From Cyanobium gracile PCC 6307 (lineage in GTDB: Bacteria > Cyanobacteriota > Cyanobacteriia > PCC-6307 > Cyanobiaceae), in contig NC_019675.1 of assembly GCF_000316515.1 (NCBI RefSeq), positions 1,203,964 to 1,267,963 on the forward strand: 64,000 nucleotides of DNA, in the 5' to 3' direction. Position numbers and translations under genes: made by a program. Positions 50,730-60,122 of this stretch are shown here, one piece after another; the stretch's first letter is position 1, and each line of letters opens with the position of its first letter. The notes beneath the pieces are model-generated. The model had not been told where the DNA came from, did not search any database, and was given only the letters and a program-made list of their open reading frames with translations.

Positions 50730-52388
50730 TCATTCACCCGTCTCGCGCACTGGCCTGGCTGCGTCCACAGACCGGAAGAGAGCCAGTCGAAAATCGTTAG
50801 GCAGATCCCGAGGACGAACCAGCTTCTCAATAGGAGAATAAGAGTCAGTCCAGTTGTCATCAATCAAATGAAAAACGCGACCCCCAATACTTAAAACCGA
50901 GGGGAGATCCGCTCGAAGAAAAGGATACTTCTGCTGGAATAGATAATACTCCACCTTCGCACCCGTAGCATTTTCATATCTTTCGAGCTTAGCCATTTCA
51001 CTGCGAGACGCCTGGACCCGCTGTTCCGGGCGAATACGAATATCGATAGCGTGAATCTTTGGATCAAGAAGCACGATGGGATTAGGCCTGTGTAAACCTT
51101 GATATCCTACAGCGACAGAACCATCCTCCCTTAGCTCACGGGGGAGCCATTGTTCAAGAGCAAGCCTGGAGGTGGCAGCTGAATGGAAATGGACACCTGG
51201 ATGGATAGAAATAACAAGCCAGGCCACCATTACATAGGCGAAAAGAAGAGACCAGATGGAAGCAAGTTTCAGAAGAAAGCGCTGATCCGGAAGCCATTTA
51301 TCAGCAACAGAGATATAGGCATTGCGATAGCAGAGGCCGCACAAGGCCAGCGGCAGGAAAGGCAGAAAGCCATAATCCAACATGCGAGGGGTCGCCAGCA
51401 TGATCACAATCATGCCGAATACCAATGGAAGGAAGTAGCGGAGACGCGCTAAAGCCCATGCGGAGACCCCAAGAGCGAAGATCGTGAACAAGTTCCAAAG
51501 CGGCGCAATGATCGTGAATCCCCACCGATAGGCCCAGAAACCGAACAGGAATTTCCGGGAGTCGAAGGCCATCGATCCCGTCTGGACTGTCCGCAGCGCC
51601 CAGGAGAGAGCATCGTAAGGCGTGAAAGCACCGATCACCAGCACCACGGTCAGAACCAAAATCAGCAGCGCCATCGCTATATGTAAAAGCCGCTGAAATA
51701 CGGTCTGCGGATCGAGAATCCAGCTTGCAATTATAAGGCCTGCGGCATAAACCGCACCCAGGAGCGGAGAGGCAAGAACCACAAGACCTGTGATGGCTCC
51801 AGAGGCCCTTAGCCATGCTCCGTAAGGCTGCACACGCCCATGGAGGAGCAGGGGAAGAGCCATCAGGGGAAGAGCCAGTTGCTCGGGCCGTCCTTGCAGG
51901 CCGATGGCGATCACCACCGGCACGATCGCGAAGAGAACAGCCAGAAATGGAATACCGATCTCGCTGATTCGCAGACAGCGCCGATAGAGCGCGTAATAGA
52001 GGAGAAAAGTGAAAGCGTTGACGACCCCCATCCAGATGCTGAGAGATTCCCAGGTCTTGCAACGCAGCAGCACACCATAAAGGAGGATATGCAGAAGGCC
52101 GTGGAAGTCATAAAGATCGTTGCCCTTGAGAACGAAGAAGGGGAGATATCCTCCGAAACTCCAACCCTTGCCTGTGGCCACATTGATCACGGGTGGCGCA
52201 AAGAATGTGGCATCGCTATGGAGGCCGGGCCATTCGATCCAGGCAAACCACAGAATGACAAGAGCAACAATGGCAACCAGGATCCATTCGGCTGGATCCA
52301 CCACTGAAGCAACGGCTCTCATTGTTGGTCTCAAGCGGAGGCTCAGCACAGGGGAAGTGCGCACAAGCCTGCGGAGAGAAGCCAACAT
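50730..52388 (-). CDS. GT-C-like polytopic membrane protein, probably acquired
   Basis: A 552-residue protein with about eleven hydrophobic helices. After helix 1 (ILVAIVALVILWFAWI) comes a loop with GLHSDATFF, an acidic residue where GT-C glycosyltransferases bind the polyprenyl-phosphate sugar, and later KGNDLYDFHGLLHILLYG. The C-terminal 150 residues form a soluble domain (REDGSVAVGYQGLHRPNPIVLLDPKIHAIDIRIRPEQRV). No exact family is recognised; a PMT/ArnT-like transferase is the best guess. The gene is visibly poorer in GC and uses AGA and ATA codons more freely than neighbours, and it sits between gene remnants, indicating transfer. Confidence 0.75.
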   Translation of the reverse strand: MLASLRRLVRTSPVLSLRLRPTMRAVASVVDPAEWILVAIVALVILWFAWIEWPGLHSDATFFAPPVINVATGKGWSFGGYLPFFVLKGNDLYDFHGLLHILLYGVLLRCKTWESLSIWMGVVNAFTFLLYYALYRRCLRISEIGIPFLAVLFAIVPVVIAIGLQGRPEQLALPLMALPLLLHGRVQPYGAWLRASGAITGLVVLASPLLGAVYAAGLIIASWILDPQTVFQRLLHIAMALLILVLTVVLVIGAFTPYDALSWALRTVQTGSMAFDSRKFLFGFWAYRWGFTIIAPLWNLFTIFALGVSAWALARLRYFLPLVFGMIVIMLATPRMLDYGFLPFLPLALCGLCYRNAYISVADKWLPDQRFLLKLASIWSLLFAYVMVAWLVISIHPGVHFHSAATSRLALEQWLPRELREDGSVAVGYQGLHRPNPIVLLDPKIHAIDIRIRPEQRVQASRSEMAKLERYENATGAKVEYYLFQQKYPFLRADLPSVLSIGGRVFHLIDDNWTDSYSPIEKLVRPRDLPNDFRLALFRSVDAARPVRETGE

Positions 52389-52457
52389 GAGGAAAGCCTG
52401 TACTACAGGGATTGTAGGGAAAGTTTGATTGTTGGAATCGGAGGGCTTCCATGCTGG

Positions 52458-52960
52458 TCAAATTTCCTCCAGCAGCCTCTCAAGCTTCATCACCTTTGAG
52501 GGTCCTCCAAGAGCTCCAGAGCGCGCAGTGTCAGCCCATCTGGGGGCTCCAGCCAATCCCATCAGGGATCACTACCGGCCAACGCTCGTGGATCCGGGCA
52601 GGACATCGTTGGGTTGGTGATAAGCGCCACACCGGAATCGACTTCCGCCCGTTCTTCCCCAGCCAGCGGTCCGAGAGCCCCCCGGCCAGAAGGACGGCCG
52701 TTCCTGGCGGCGGTGAAGCCAGGCTGCTCGAGAGAACACCCCCACGAGCAGAAGAGGCTTGACCATCCAGTACTGCTGGCGAGACTCACCATCCTGTTCG
52801 CAACCGTCCTGAGGCTGTTTCCGATCAAGAGCTGAGGCAAGGAAGCGGCAACGAAAGTTTCCAGTCCCGTTGTCTTGCCCGCAATCTGGCGATGTCAGGC
52901 TTCGGCACCTTTGCCATGGCGGCAGCGCCTCTGTCGTGCAGGCGTCCGGAATTTCATGGC
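52458..52960 (-). pseudogene. SRAP/YedK (HMCES-like) gene remnant
   Basis: A decayed copy of the gene at 53867-54571. CTTCCCCAGCCAGCGGTCC is identical at 52654-52672 and 54140-54158, and GGCTCCAGCCA at 52545-52555 and 54018-54028. In translation, WLEPPDGLTLRALELLEDP matches WLEPSGGPALRALEPLMAP, MKLERLLEE matches AVKLERRPQ, and AWLHRRQERPSFWPGG matches QPWLFRRRDRRPFWLGG, but in different frames with stops between. The upstream part near 52921-52955 (FRTPARQRRC) is less certain. No functional product is expected. Confidence 0.75.
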
Positions 52961-53096
52961 ACTGACCTGCGCCGGACCGAGCCTCTCAACCCGCCCATAC
53001 TCGATCCCGGACTGGTGCCGCCTCTCGACCGACCGTCGCCGTCTGCTTCTGGAATGGGAGCCACCTGAAGGCGACCCGGCCTCGGCAGGCACCCGT

Positions 53097-53579
53097 TCAG
53101 ATCAGCCCAGGGTGGGCCGGATCGCCCTTGAAGGGTCCCTCCACGTCGGAGGTGATCCAGCCGCCGTAGAAGCCGCCGGGCTGGGGGATCACCCGCTCCC
53201 CGTCCACCCAGCAGCCGTCCATCAGGGCCGGGTAGCAGGCCAGCCAGCCGGCCAGGGGCTCGAAGGCCGGGGTGGGCGAGGGGTACGACCAGAGGGCCCG
53301 CCGAAGGCGGCGCTCTCCCCCCGCATCGTCGGGGGCCACCAGATCGAAGTAACGGGCCACCCCCTTCCACTCACAGAAGCTGGAGCCGGCGGCGGGCTCC
53401 AGCAGGGTGAGATCCAGATCCTCCGGGCAGAGGTAGAACACCGGCGGGTGGTACGTCTCCAGCACCCGCAGGCTGCGGTGGGTGTCGCATAGCACCCGAC
53501 CCAGGGCCTCCACCCGCACGTGTCGGTTGCAGGGCAGCAGCGCCGGCGGGCGGGGGTAGGCGGCGACGGCTTCGGCCAT
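53097..53579 (-). CDS. DUF427 domain protein
   Basis: A 160-residue protein. VRVEALGRVLCDTHRSLRVLETYHPPVFYLCPEDLDLTLLEPAAGSSFCEWKGVARYFDL and the C-terminal FEPLAGWLACYPALMDGCWVDGERVIPQPGGFYGGWIT are the DUF427 pattern, a small beta-tent fold of unknown biochemical role that is widespread in actinobacteria and cyanobacteria. It is five bases after the Nif11-like stop, so it is the last gene of an SRAP-Nif11-DUF427 group on the minus strand. Confidence 0.88.
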   Translation of the reverse strand: MAEAVAAYPRPPALLPCNRHVRVEALGRVLCDTHRSLRVLETYHPPVFYLCPEDLDLTLLEPAAGSSFCEWKGVARYFDLVAPDDAGGERRLRRALWSYPSPTPAFEPLAGWLACYPALMDGCWVDGERVIPQPGGFYGGWITSDVEGPFKGDPAHPGLI

Positions 53580-53584
53580 GGCGG

Positions 53585-53839
53585 TCAGCCGGGAATGAAA
53601 TGCCGCAGGCGGCGCGCCTCGGCTCCGGCCCGGGCCTGCAGCTCCTCGTCGGTGAGGTCGGCCTCGGCCCGCTGCTGGGCGGCGATCACATCCGCCTCGT
53701 CCACGGCAAAACCGGCGCCGCGGGCCAGGGCCAGAAAGGCCTCAAGGTCGGGGGGATCAGCCGGATCGTGGAGGCGGTCGGCGAGGGCGGCATCGGCGCG
53801 GGCGTGGGCCAGGAAGGCATCCAGCTGGTCGAGGCTCAT
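53585..53839 (-). CDS. Nif11-domain small protein
   Basis: 84 residues from ATG at 53839 (a frame seven codons longer exists). MSLDQLDAFLAHARADAALADRLHDPADPPDLEAFLALARGAGFAVDEADVIAAQ is a Nif11-type domain. Related sequences serve as leader peptides of cyanobacterial RiPP precursors, but here no double-Gly core boundary or Cys-rich core peptide follows, and no modification enzyme is nearby. A free-standing Nif11 protein is more likely. Confidence 0.8.
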   Translation of the reverse strand: MSLDQLDAFLAHARADAALADRLHDPADPPDLEAFLALARGAGFAVDEADVIAAQQRAEADLTDEELQARAGAEARRLRHFIPG

Positions 53840-53866
53840 GGGACCGGCGTCAGGGGCCATCCCTCT

Positions 53867-54571
53867 CTAGCGGCCCGGGGGGTCGGCGGCGGCGGCGGGC
53901 AGCAGATCGAGCTGAAGAGCAGCCTGCGGCCTCCTCTCCAGCTTCACCGCCTCCCACGGCGCCGGGTCCCAGGGGGCCATCAAAGGCTCCAGGGCCCGCA
54001 GGGCCGGCCCGCCTGAGGGCTCCAGCCAGGCCTCCTCGAGCCCGTCGGGAATGACCACCGGCATGCGGTCGTGCACCCGCATCAGCAGGTCGTTGGGGGC
54101 GGTGGTGAGCACGACGCAGGTCTCGAGCTCCCCGCCGTCCTTCCCCAGCCAGCGGTCCCAGAGCCCGCCGAGCCAGAAGGGCCGCCGGTCGCGGCGGCGG
54201 AACAGCCACGGCTGCTTGAAACTGTGGCCGTCCACCGATCTCGGCTGCCATTCATAGAAGCCATCGGCGGGGATCAGGGCACGGCGGTGGCGCCAGGCGC
54301 CGCGGAAGTAGGGCTTCTCCGCCACCGTCTCGCTGCGGGCGTTGATGGGACGGCGGGTCGCGAGGGGGTCCGGCGCCCAGTCCGGCACGAACCCCCAGAG
54401 AGCGAGGGTCACCTGAGGGTGCCCGTGCTCCTGGCGCTGCAGCAGCACCGGCTTGCCCGGCCGCACCTGGGGGCGGGGTGCATAGTGCTCCTCCAGCCCC
54501 GGGGGCAGGGGGCCCCGCAGACGCGGCAGCAACCGGTCGAGGGCGGTGGTGAGGGAGTAGCGGCCGCACAT
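53867..54571 (-). CDS. SRAP domain protein (HMCES/YedK-like)
   Basis: A 234-residue protein. The catalytic Cys2 is in MCGRYSLTT; RRPINARSETVAEKPYFRGAWRHRRALIPADGFYEWQ carries the conserved Asn, Arg and Glu, and MRVHDRMPVVIP the conserved His. SRAP proteins crosslink through Cys2 to abasic sites in single-stranded DNA and shield them. It lies divergently from ftsH. A decayed second copy lies about 0.9 kb downstream, beyond the DUF427 gene. Confidence 0.93.
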   Translation of the reverse strand: MCGRYSLTTALDRLLPRLRGPLPPGLEEHYAPRPQVRPGKPVLLQRQEHGHPQVTLALWGFVPDWAPDPLATRRPINARSETVAEKPYFRGAWRHRRALIPADGFYEWQPRSVDGHSFKQPWLFRRRDRRPFWLGGLWDRWLGKDGGELETCVVLTTAPNDLLMRVHDRMPVVIPDGLEEAWLEPSGGPALRALEPLMAPWDPAPWEAVKLERRPQAALQLDLLPAAAADPPGR

Positions 54572-54699
54572 GGTGGGCGGGGAGGCCGAGGGGGCGGAAG
54601 GCGCTGGAAGGGAGCCGGGCGTTCGGTTCTCCCGACCCGGCGGGGGGCCGGCCGGAGGCGACCAGACCTAGCTTGGGCCCATACGCCGTTTTGCGCAGC

Positions 54700-56592
54700 A
54701 TGGCCATCCGTCAGGACGACAACCGCCCCACAAGGCGGTTCGGAATTGTCAATCTCCTCCTGATCGGCTTCGGCGTGCTGCTGCTGTTCAGCAATTTCCT
54801 TCCCAACCCCGCCACCCAGGTGCCGCGGGTGCCCTACTCGCTGTTCATCGACCAGGTGAACGACGACAACGTCAAACGGGCGTACATCACCCAGGACCAG
54901 ATCCGCTACGAGCTCACCAAGCCCCCGGAGGAGGGCGCTCCCACGGTGCTCTCCACCACGCCGATCTTCGACATGGACCTGCCCCAGCGGCTGGAGCAGC
55001 ACGGGGTCGAGTTCGCCGCGGCGCCGCCGAAGCGGCCCAGCTTCCTCACCACGGCCCTGAGCTGGGTGGTGCCGCCGCTGATCTTCATCCTGGTGTTGCA
55101 GTTCTTCGCCCGCCGCAGCGGCATGGGCGGCGGCGCCCAGGGGGCCCTGAGCTTCACAAAGTCGAAGGCCAAGGTCTACGTGCCCGATGAGGAGTCGCGG
55201 GTCACCTTCGCCGATGTGGCCGGCGTCGACGAAGCCAAGACCGAGCTCACCGAGATCGTCGACTTCCTCAAGACACCGCAGCGCTACATGGACATCGGCG
55301 CCCGCATCCCCAAGGGGGTGCTGCTGGTGGGCCCCCCCGGCACCGGCAAGACCCTGCTCTCCAAGGCCGTGGCCGGTGAGGCCAGCGTGCCCTTCTTCAT
55401 CATTTCGGGCTCCGAATTCGTGGAGCTGTTCGTGGGGGCCGGCGCCGCCCGGGTGCGCGACCTGTTCGAGGAGGCCAAGAAGAAGGCCCCGTGCATCATC
55501 TTCATTGACGAACTCGACGCCATCGGCAAGAGCCGCTCGGGCTCCATGGGCGTGGTGGGTGGCAACGACGAGCGGGAGCAGACCCTCAACCAGCTGCTCA
55601 CCGAGATGGACGGCTTCACCGCCCAGGACAAGCCGGTGATCGTGCTGGCGGCCACCAACCAGCCCGAAACCCTCGATGCCGCCCTGCTGCGCCCCGGCCG
55701 CTTCGACCGCCAGGTCCTGGTCGATCGTCCCGACCTCTCCGGCCGCAAGATGATCCTCGACATCTACGGCAAGAAGGTGAAGCTGGCCGAGGGGGTGGAT
55801 CTGGACAAGATCGCCCAGGCCACCAGCGGGTTCGCCGGCGCTGACCTGGCCAACCTGGTGAATGAGGCGGCCCTGCTGGCGGCCCGTGCCTACCGCAAAA
55901 CGGTGGAGCAGGCGGATCTCAACGAGGCCATCGAGCGGGTGGTGGCAGGCCTCGAGAAGAAGAGCCGGGTGCTGCAGCCCGACGAGAAGAAGGTGGTGGC
56001 GTACCACGAGGTGGGCCACGCGATCGTGGGGCACCTGATGCCCGGCGGCAGCAAGGTGGCGAAGATCTCGATCGTGCCCCGTGGCATGGCGGCTCTCGGC
56101 TACACCCTGCAGCTGCCCACCGAGGAGCGCTTCCTCAATTCCAAGGAGGATCTCGAAGGCCAGATCGCCACCCTGCTGGGTGGGCGGTCCGCCGAGGAGG
56201 TGGTCTTCGGTGAGGTCACCACCGGCGCCGCCAACGACCTGCAGCGGGCCACCGACATCGCCGAGCAGATGATCGGCACCTACGGCATGAGCGAAACCCT
56301 CGGCCCCCTGGCCTACGACAAGCAGGGCGGCAGCCGCTTCCTGGGGGGGAACTCCAACCCCCGCCGGGCCGTGAGCGACGCCACCGCCCTGGAGATCGAC
56401 AAGGAGGTGCGCGGGCTGGTGGACCGGGCCCACGAACGGGCCCTGGCGATCCTGCACCACAACCGCGAGCTGCTGGAGACCATCTCCCACAAGATCCTCG
56501 AGAAGGAGGTGATCGAAGGCGACGAACTCAAGCAGCTGCTGGCCTCCAGCCAGCTGCCCGATGCGGCGGTGCTCGAAGAAGCCGCCGTCTGA
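54700..56592 (+). CDS. ftsH: ATP-dependent zinc metalloprotease FtsH
   Basis: 630 residues from ATG (nine codons longer if 54673 is used). Two membrane helices at about 15-33 and 117-137 flank a periplasmic/lumenal domain. The AAA+ domain has Walker A GPPGTGKT (211-218), Walker [12 protein letters not shown] and the second region of homology LRPGRFDRQ. The zinc site is HEVGH at 436-440. In cyanobacteria FtsH complexes degrade damaged photosystem II D1 protein; which paralogue this is cannot be fixed without comparison. Confidence 0.97.
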   Translation: MAIRQDDNRPTRRFGIVNLLLIGFGVLLLFSNFLPNPATQVPRVPYSLFIDQVNDDNVKRAYITQDQIRYELTKPPEEGAPTVLSTTPIFDMDLPQRLEQHGVEFAAAPPKRPSFLTTALSWVVPPLIFILVLQFFARRSGMGGGAQGALSFTKSKAKVYVPDEESRVTFADVAGVDEAKTELTEIVDFLKTPQRYMDIGARIPKGVLLVGPPGTGKTLLSKAVAGEASVPFFIISGSEFVELFVGAGAARVRDLFEEAKKKAPCIIFIDELDAIGKSRSGSMGVVGGNDEREQTLNQLLTEMDGFTAQDKPVIVLAATNQPETLDAALLRPGRFDRQVLVDRPDLSGRKMILDIYGKKVKLAEGVDLDKIAQATSGFAGADLANLVNEAALLAARAYRKTVEQADLNEAIERVVAGLEKKSRVLQPDEKKVVAYHEVGHAIVGHLMPGGSKVAKISIVPRGMAALGYTLQLPTEERFLNSKEDLEGQIATLLGGRSAEEVVFGEVTTGAANDLQRATDIAEQMIGTYGMSETLGPLAYDKQGGSRFLGGNSNPRRAVSDATALEIDKEVRGLVDRAHERALAILHHNRELLETISHKILEKEVIEGDELKQLLASSQLPDAAVLEEAAV

Positions 56593-56629
56593 GCCGCCGG
56601 CGCCGGGACGGGCCTGGGAATCAGGCCTA

Positions 56630-58198
56630 ATGTCCCGGCACTGGTCTCAGTTCAGCCATGTGATGGTGGTCGGGACAGAGCCATCGGCGCCCCCACCCGC
56701 CACCCGATCGCTCCAGCGGCCTCCCCGGCGGCTTCTGACCGCCGTCCTGATCCTGTGCTGCCTCGGGTTCGCCGGGCAGGGCCTGACGACGGCCTATTCC
56801 TACTGGTCCGATGAGATCTGGTCGGTGGCCGCCAGCAGCGCCGACTGGGGCATGCTGTTCCGCGACTGGCTGCTCCCCGACACCCATCCCCCCCTCTACC
56901 AGGTCCTGCTGAAGCTCTGGATCGGGGTCTTCGGCGGCGGGGAGACCGCCACCCGCAGCCTCAGCTTTCTGATCGCGGCTCTCGGCCTGGGGGCCGCGGC
57001 CCTGGGCAGTTCCGGGCGCGGCAGCGGTCGCCGTCTGGCCACGGTGGCCTTCCTGGGCACCAGCCCCTCCTTTCTCTTCTATGCCCAGGAGGCGCGCAGT
57101 TACGCCCTCTCATTGGCGCTGTCGACGCTGATGCTGGGCACGGCCCTGCTGCTGCGTCAGCGAACAGGACGCCACGAGGCCGCCCTGCGCTGGGGATTCC
57201 GGCTCGCCTGCGTGCTGCTGTCGCTGACGCATTACTTCTCGCTGCTGTTCGTGCTGGTGGTGCTGGCGGTGAGCGCCGCCGATGGACGGGTGCTGCGACG
57301 ACGGCGGGAAGCGGCCGTCCTGGGGCTGCTGCTGCTGCTGCCGCCCCTCACCCATGGCCTGGTCAGCCCGGTGGGCGCCAAGTTCGAACGGATCGACTGG
57401 ATCGAGGTGGAGCCGATCATCGGCACCCTGATGCAGTTCAGCCGCGGCCTGCTTCCCCTGCTGGACCTCCACCAGGGACAGCTGGCCCAACTGGGCCTGA
57501 TCGGACTGGCGGTGGGGATCGGCTGCGCCTTCGGCTCCTGGCGGAACCTGCGCCGCTTCCTGGTGGAGCCGACCCACCAACTGCCCCAGGCCCTGGGGGA
57601 GGCCCGCTACCTGCTGCTCGTGATCGGCCTGTTCCTGGCGCTGATGCTGGTGATCGATCCGATCAGGCCCATAAGCCAGGCCAGGTACACCATCGTGGTG
57701 CTGCCGGCTGTGGCCTATCTGGTGGGGACGGGCTGGGAGCTGGCTGCCGGTCTGGGCCGCTTCCGCCGCAGCTCCCTGGCCGTTCTGCTGGTGGCCGTGC
57801 TGCTGCTGCAGCTGCAGATCGGCCAGCGGATGCTGGCGGACAAACGGGCACCACTGGAGAACTATCGGGGCATGGCGGCCTTCGTGAACAGCACCGGCCT
57901 CTGTGAGGGCGGCTGCTGGAGCACGGGCTGGCGCCCCGATGCCCTGATGGGCACCTACTTCCGGCCCGGCCAGCTGCGGGATCTCGAGGAACGGGACCCA
58001 GCGGACCCCATGCCCCTGCGGCAGCCGCTGCTGGCGTTCCACGGCAACCGGGAACAGATGAAGGAACTGAGCGGCACCAACCCGCAGCTGGCCTGCTGGG
58101 AAGCGCCGGGAGCCTGGCCGGCCAAGTCGTTCATCCTGCTGCCCCACACCAGCCCGGCGCAGCCGGCACGCCACGGGCTGCGCCCCTGTCCCCCTTGA
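56630..58198 (+). CDS. GT-C/PMT-like membrane glycosyltransferase
   Basis: About 522 residues (ATG at 56663 is an alternative start). Helix 1 (LLTAVLILCCLGFAGQGL) is followed by the catalytic loop YSYWSDEIWSVAASS, with the Asp-Glu pair of GT-C enzymes, and by LPDTHPPLYQVLLKLWIGVFGGGE, a hallmark of the PMT_2 family. About ten more helices follow, then a short C-terminal soluble region. It would transfer a sugar from a polyprenyl-phosphate donor on the outer membrane face. A hairpin (GGCCTG/CAGGCC, 56611-56627) lies between the ftsH stop and this start. Confidence 0.87.
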   Translation: MSRHWSQFSHVMVVGTEPSAPPPATRSLQRPPRRLLTAVLILCCLGFAGQGLTTAYSYWSDEIWSVAASSADWGMLFRDWLLPDTHPPLYQVLLKLWIGVFGGGETATRSLSFLIAALGLGAAALGSSGRGSGRRLATVAFLGTSPSFLFYAQEARSYALSLALSTLMLGTALLLRQRTGRHEAALRWGFRLACVLLSLTHYFSLLFVLVVLAVSAADGRVLRRRREAAVLGLLLLLPPLTHGLVSPVGAKFERIDWIEVEPIIGTLMQFSRGLLPLLDLHQGQLAQLGLIGLAVGIGCAFGSWRNLRRFLVEPTHQLPQALGEARYLLLVIGLFLALMLVIDPIRPISQARYTIVVLPAVAYLVGTGWELAAGLGRFRRSSLAVLLVAVLLLQLQIGQRMLADKRAPLENYRGMAAFVNSTGLCEGGCWSTGWRPDALMGTYFRPGQLRDLEERDPADPMPLRQPLLAFHGNREQMKELSGTNPQLACWEAPGAWPAKSFILLPHTSPAQPARHGLRPCPP

Positions 58199-58244
58199 CG
58201 TGGGGGGGGTCGATCTCGCATAAGGGTTCTTTGGGACGTGGGCC

Positions 58245-59207
58245 ATGGTGTCCCCCTCAGCCCCGCTCGCCGCCCTGAGGGGCGGCGATCTGCTCTCCTC
58301 GGCCGACCTCGACGGTCCCCAGACCCTGGCCCTGCTGGAGCTGGCCCGCCAGCTGAAGGGCGGCGAGCGGCGCATCGATCTGACCGGCCGGGTGCTGGGG
58401 CTGATCTTCTCCAAGGCCTCCACCCGCACCCGGGTGAGCTTCATCGTCGCCATGGCCCGGCTGGGTGGCCAGACGATCGACCTCAACCCGGCCGTCACCC
58501 AGGTGGGCCGGGGCGAGCCGATCGCCGACACCGCCCGGGTGCTGAGCCGCTACTGCGATGCCCTGGCGATCCGCACCTTCGCCCAGGAGGACCTGGTCGA
58601 CTACGCCCACTGGGCCTCGATCCCGGTCATCAACGCCCTCACCGACCTGGAGCACCCCTGCCAGGCCCTGGCCGATGCCCTGACGATCCAGGAGCGCTTC
58701 GGCCATGGCCCCACCGACCTGCACGGCCTCACCCTGGCCTACGTGGGCGACGGCAACAACATGGCTCACTCGCTGATGCTCGTCGGGGCCCTGCTGGGGA
58801 TGGACGTGCGCATCGGCAGCCCCGACGGCTTCGCCCCCAGCCCGGCGGTGGTGGAGCAGGCCCGGGCCCTCACCGGCGGACAGAGCTCGATCACGGTGCT
58901 GCAGGACCCCGTGGCCACGGCCCGGGGGGCCCACGTGCTCTACACCGATGTGTGGGCTTCGATGGGCCAGGAGGAGGAGCAGGCCCAGCGGGAGCAGGCC
59001 TTCGCCGGCTGGTGCCTCGACGAGGACCTGCTGGCCGAGGCCGACCCACGGGCGATCGTGCTGCACTGTCTCCCCGCCCACCGCGGCGAGGAGATCAGCG
59101 CCGGGGTGATCGAGGGGGCCGCCAGCCGGGTGTTCGACCAGGCGGAGAACCGCCTGCACGTGCAGCAGGCCCTGCTGGCCACCCTGCTGGGGGGCGTCGG
59201 CGACTGA
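58245..59207 (+). CDS. argF: Ornithine carbamoyltransferase
   Basis: A 320-residue arginine-biosynthesis enzyme that makes citrulline from ornithine and carbamoyl phosphate. Signatures in order: FSKASTRTRVSF (carbamoyl-phosphate site STRTR), EHPCQALADALT (HPCQ), AYVGDGNNMAHSLM, DVWASMGQEEE (ornithine SMG loop) and LHCLPAHRGEEIS. A longer frame on the same strand, which contains lexA at its end, is only a shadow over this gene. Confidence 0.97.
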   Translation: MVSPSAPLAALRGGDLLSSADLDGPQTLALLELARQLKGGERRIDLTGRVLGLIFSKASTRTRVSFIVAMARLGGQTIDLNPAVTQVGRGEPIADTARVLSRYCDALAIRTFAQEDLVDYAHWASIPVINALTDLEHPCQALADALTIQERFGHGPTDLHGLTLAYVGDGNNMAHSLMLVGALLGMDVRIGSPDGFAPSPAVVEQARALTGGQSSITVLQDPVATARGAHVLYTDVWASMGQEEEQAQREQAFAGWCLDEDLLAEADPRAIVLHCLPAHRGEEISAGVIEGAASRVFDQAENRLHVQQALLATLLGGVGD

Positions 59208-59290
59208 GCGCACCAGCGGCGGGCCCAGGCCCGGCTCTGGACAAACCGTCCGCGGGATGGCAGAAAGGGAGTGGTTCATCCGTACTGTCC

Positions 59291-59905
59291 GTGGTCGCCA
59301 CCCACCAGGAGCTCACCGAGGCCCAGCGGGAGCTCTATGACTGGCTCGCCGACTACATCGGCAGCCATCGCCACAGCCCCTCCATCCGCCAGATGATGGA
59401 GGCGATGGGGCTGCGCTCCCCGGCGCCGATCCAGAGCCGCCTGCGCCACCTGCAGCAGAAGGGCTGGATCACCTGGCAGGAGGGCCAGGCCCGCACCCTG
59501 CAGCTGCTCGGCGAAAGCCGCCCGGGCATCCCGGTGCTCGGGGCCGTGGCGGCCGGCGGCCTGGTGGAGACCTTCGACGACGTGCAGGAGCACCTCGATC
59601 TGGCCCCGGTGCTCGACACCCGCGGCCTGTTCGCCCTCACCGTCAACGGCGACTCGATGGTGGACGCCCACATCGCCGATGGCGACGTGGTGCTGATGGA
59701 GCCCGTGGCCGACCCCTCGAGGCTGCGGGAGGGCACGATCGTGAGCGCCTTGGTGCCCGGCAGCGGCACCACCCTCAAGCACTTCCACCGCCAGGGGGCC
59801 CAGGTGCGGCTGGAGGCCGCCAACCCCGCCTACGCACCGATCCTCCTGCCCGCCGACCAGGTGAGCGTGCAGGGCCGACTGGTGGCGGTCTGGCGTCAGG
59901 TCTGA
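59291..59905 (+). CDS. lexA: LexA repressor
   Basis: 204 residues from GTG at 59291. The N-terminal winged helix has ELTEAQRELYDWLADYIGSHRHSPSIRQMMEAMG and RSPAPIQSRLRHLQQKGWI. The autoproteolysis elements are intact: cleavage Ala88-Gly89 in VLGAVAAGGLVE, Ser122 in NGDSMVDAHI and Lys163 in TTLKHFHR. So it should be cleavable, unlike some cyanobacterial LexA proteins that lack these residues. I see no clear SOS box in the 83 bases between argF and this start. Confidence 0.94.
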   Translation: MVATHQELTEAQRELYDWLADYIGSHRHSPSIRQMMEAMGLRSPAPIQSRLRHLQQKGWITWQEGQARTLQLLGESRPGIPVLGAVAAGGLVETFDDVQEHLDLAPVLDTRGLFALTVNGDSMVDAHIADGDVVLMEPVADPSRLREGTIVSALVPGSGTTLKHFHRQGAQVRLEAANPAYAPILLPADQVSVQGRLVAVWRQV

Positions 59906-59968
59906 AGGGATGGGGCCCGCACCACCACGTTGTAAGCTCCTCAAGCACCGGGCAACCGGCGCACCAAT

Positions 59969-60041
59969 GGGGCCATAGCTCAGCTGGTAGAGCACCTGCA
60001 TGGCATGCAGGGGGTCAGCGGTTCGAGTCCGCTTGGCTCCA
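59969..60041 (+). tRNA. tRNA-Ala (anticodon GGC)
   Basis: A 73-base cloverleaf. Acceptor stem GGGGCCA pairs with TGGCTCC, including the G3-U70 wobble pair that is the alanine identity element. D arm GCTC/GAGC, anticodon stem CCTGC/GCAGG with loop ATGGCAT (anticodon GGC), and T arm AGCGG-TTCGAGT-CCGCT. Discriminator base A; CCA is not encoded. It reads alanine GCC codons, very common in this genome, and is followed at once by an integrase gene. Confidence 0.97.
60020..60041. other. Predicted integration site at the tRNA-Ala 3' end
   Basis: The T arm and acceptor 3' half of the tRNA directly precede a tyrosine recombinase gene in the same orientation, the usual left border of a tRNA-targeting element. 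The exact crossover cannot be fixed, since the second att copy, expected as a partial tRNA-Ala repeat, lies beyond the window. Confidence 0.4.
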
Positions 60042-60122
60042 TTTGTTTTTCCCAGTCCCCACCTGGGATCTCGCCCAAACGGCCCGGTGTCCGCTCCAAC
60101 GGGTACTTGCTTTTGGCAGCGT

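Noticed and set aside
52895-53092. 65-residue minus-strand frame upstream of the DUF427 gene
   Set aside because: Arg-rich, and partly overlaps the decayed SRAP copy; read as remnant, not a gene.
58238-59905. 555-residue plus-strand frame covering argF and lexA
   Set aside because: Only the last 204 residues (lexA) are protein-like; the first part is an out-of-frame reading of argF.
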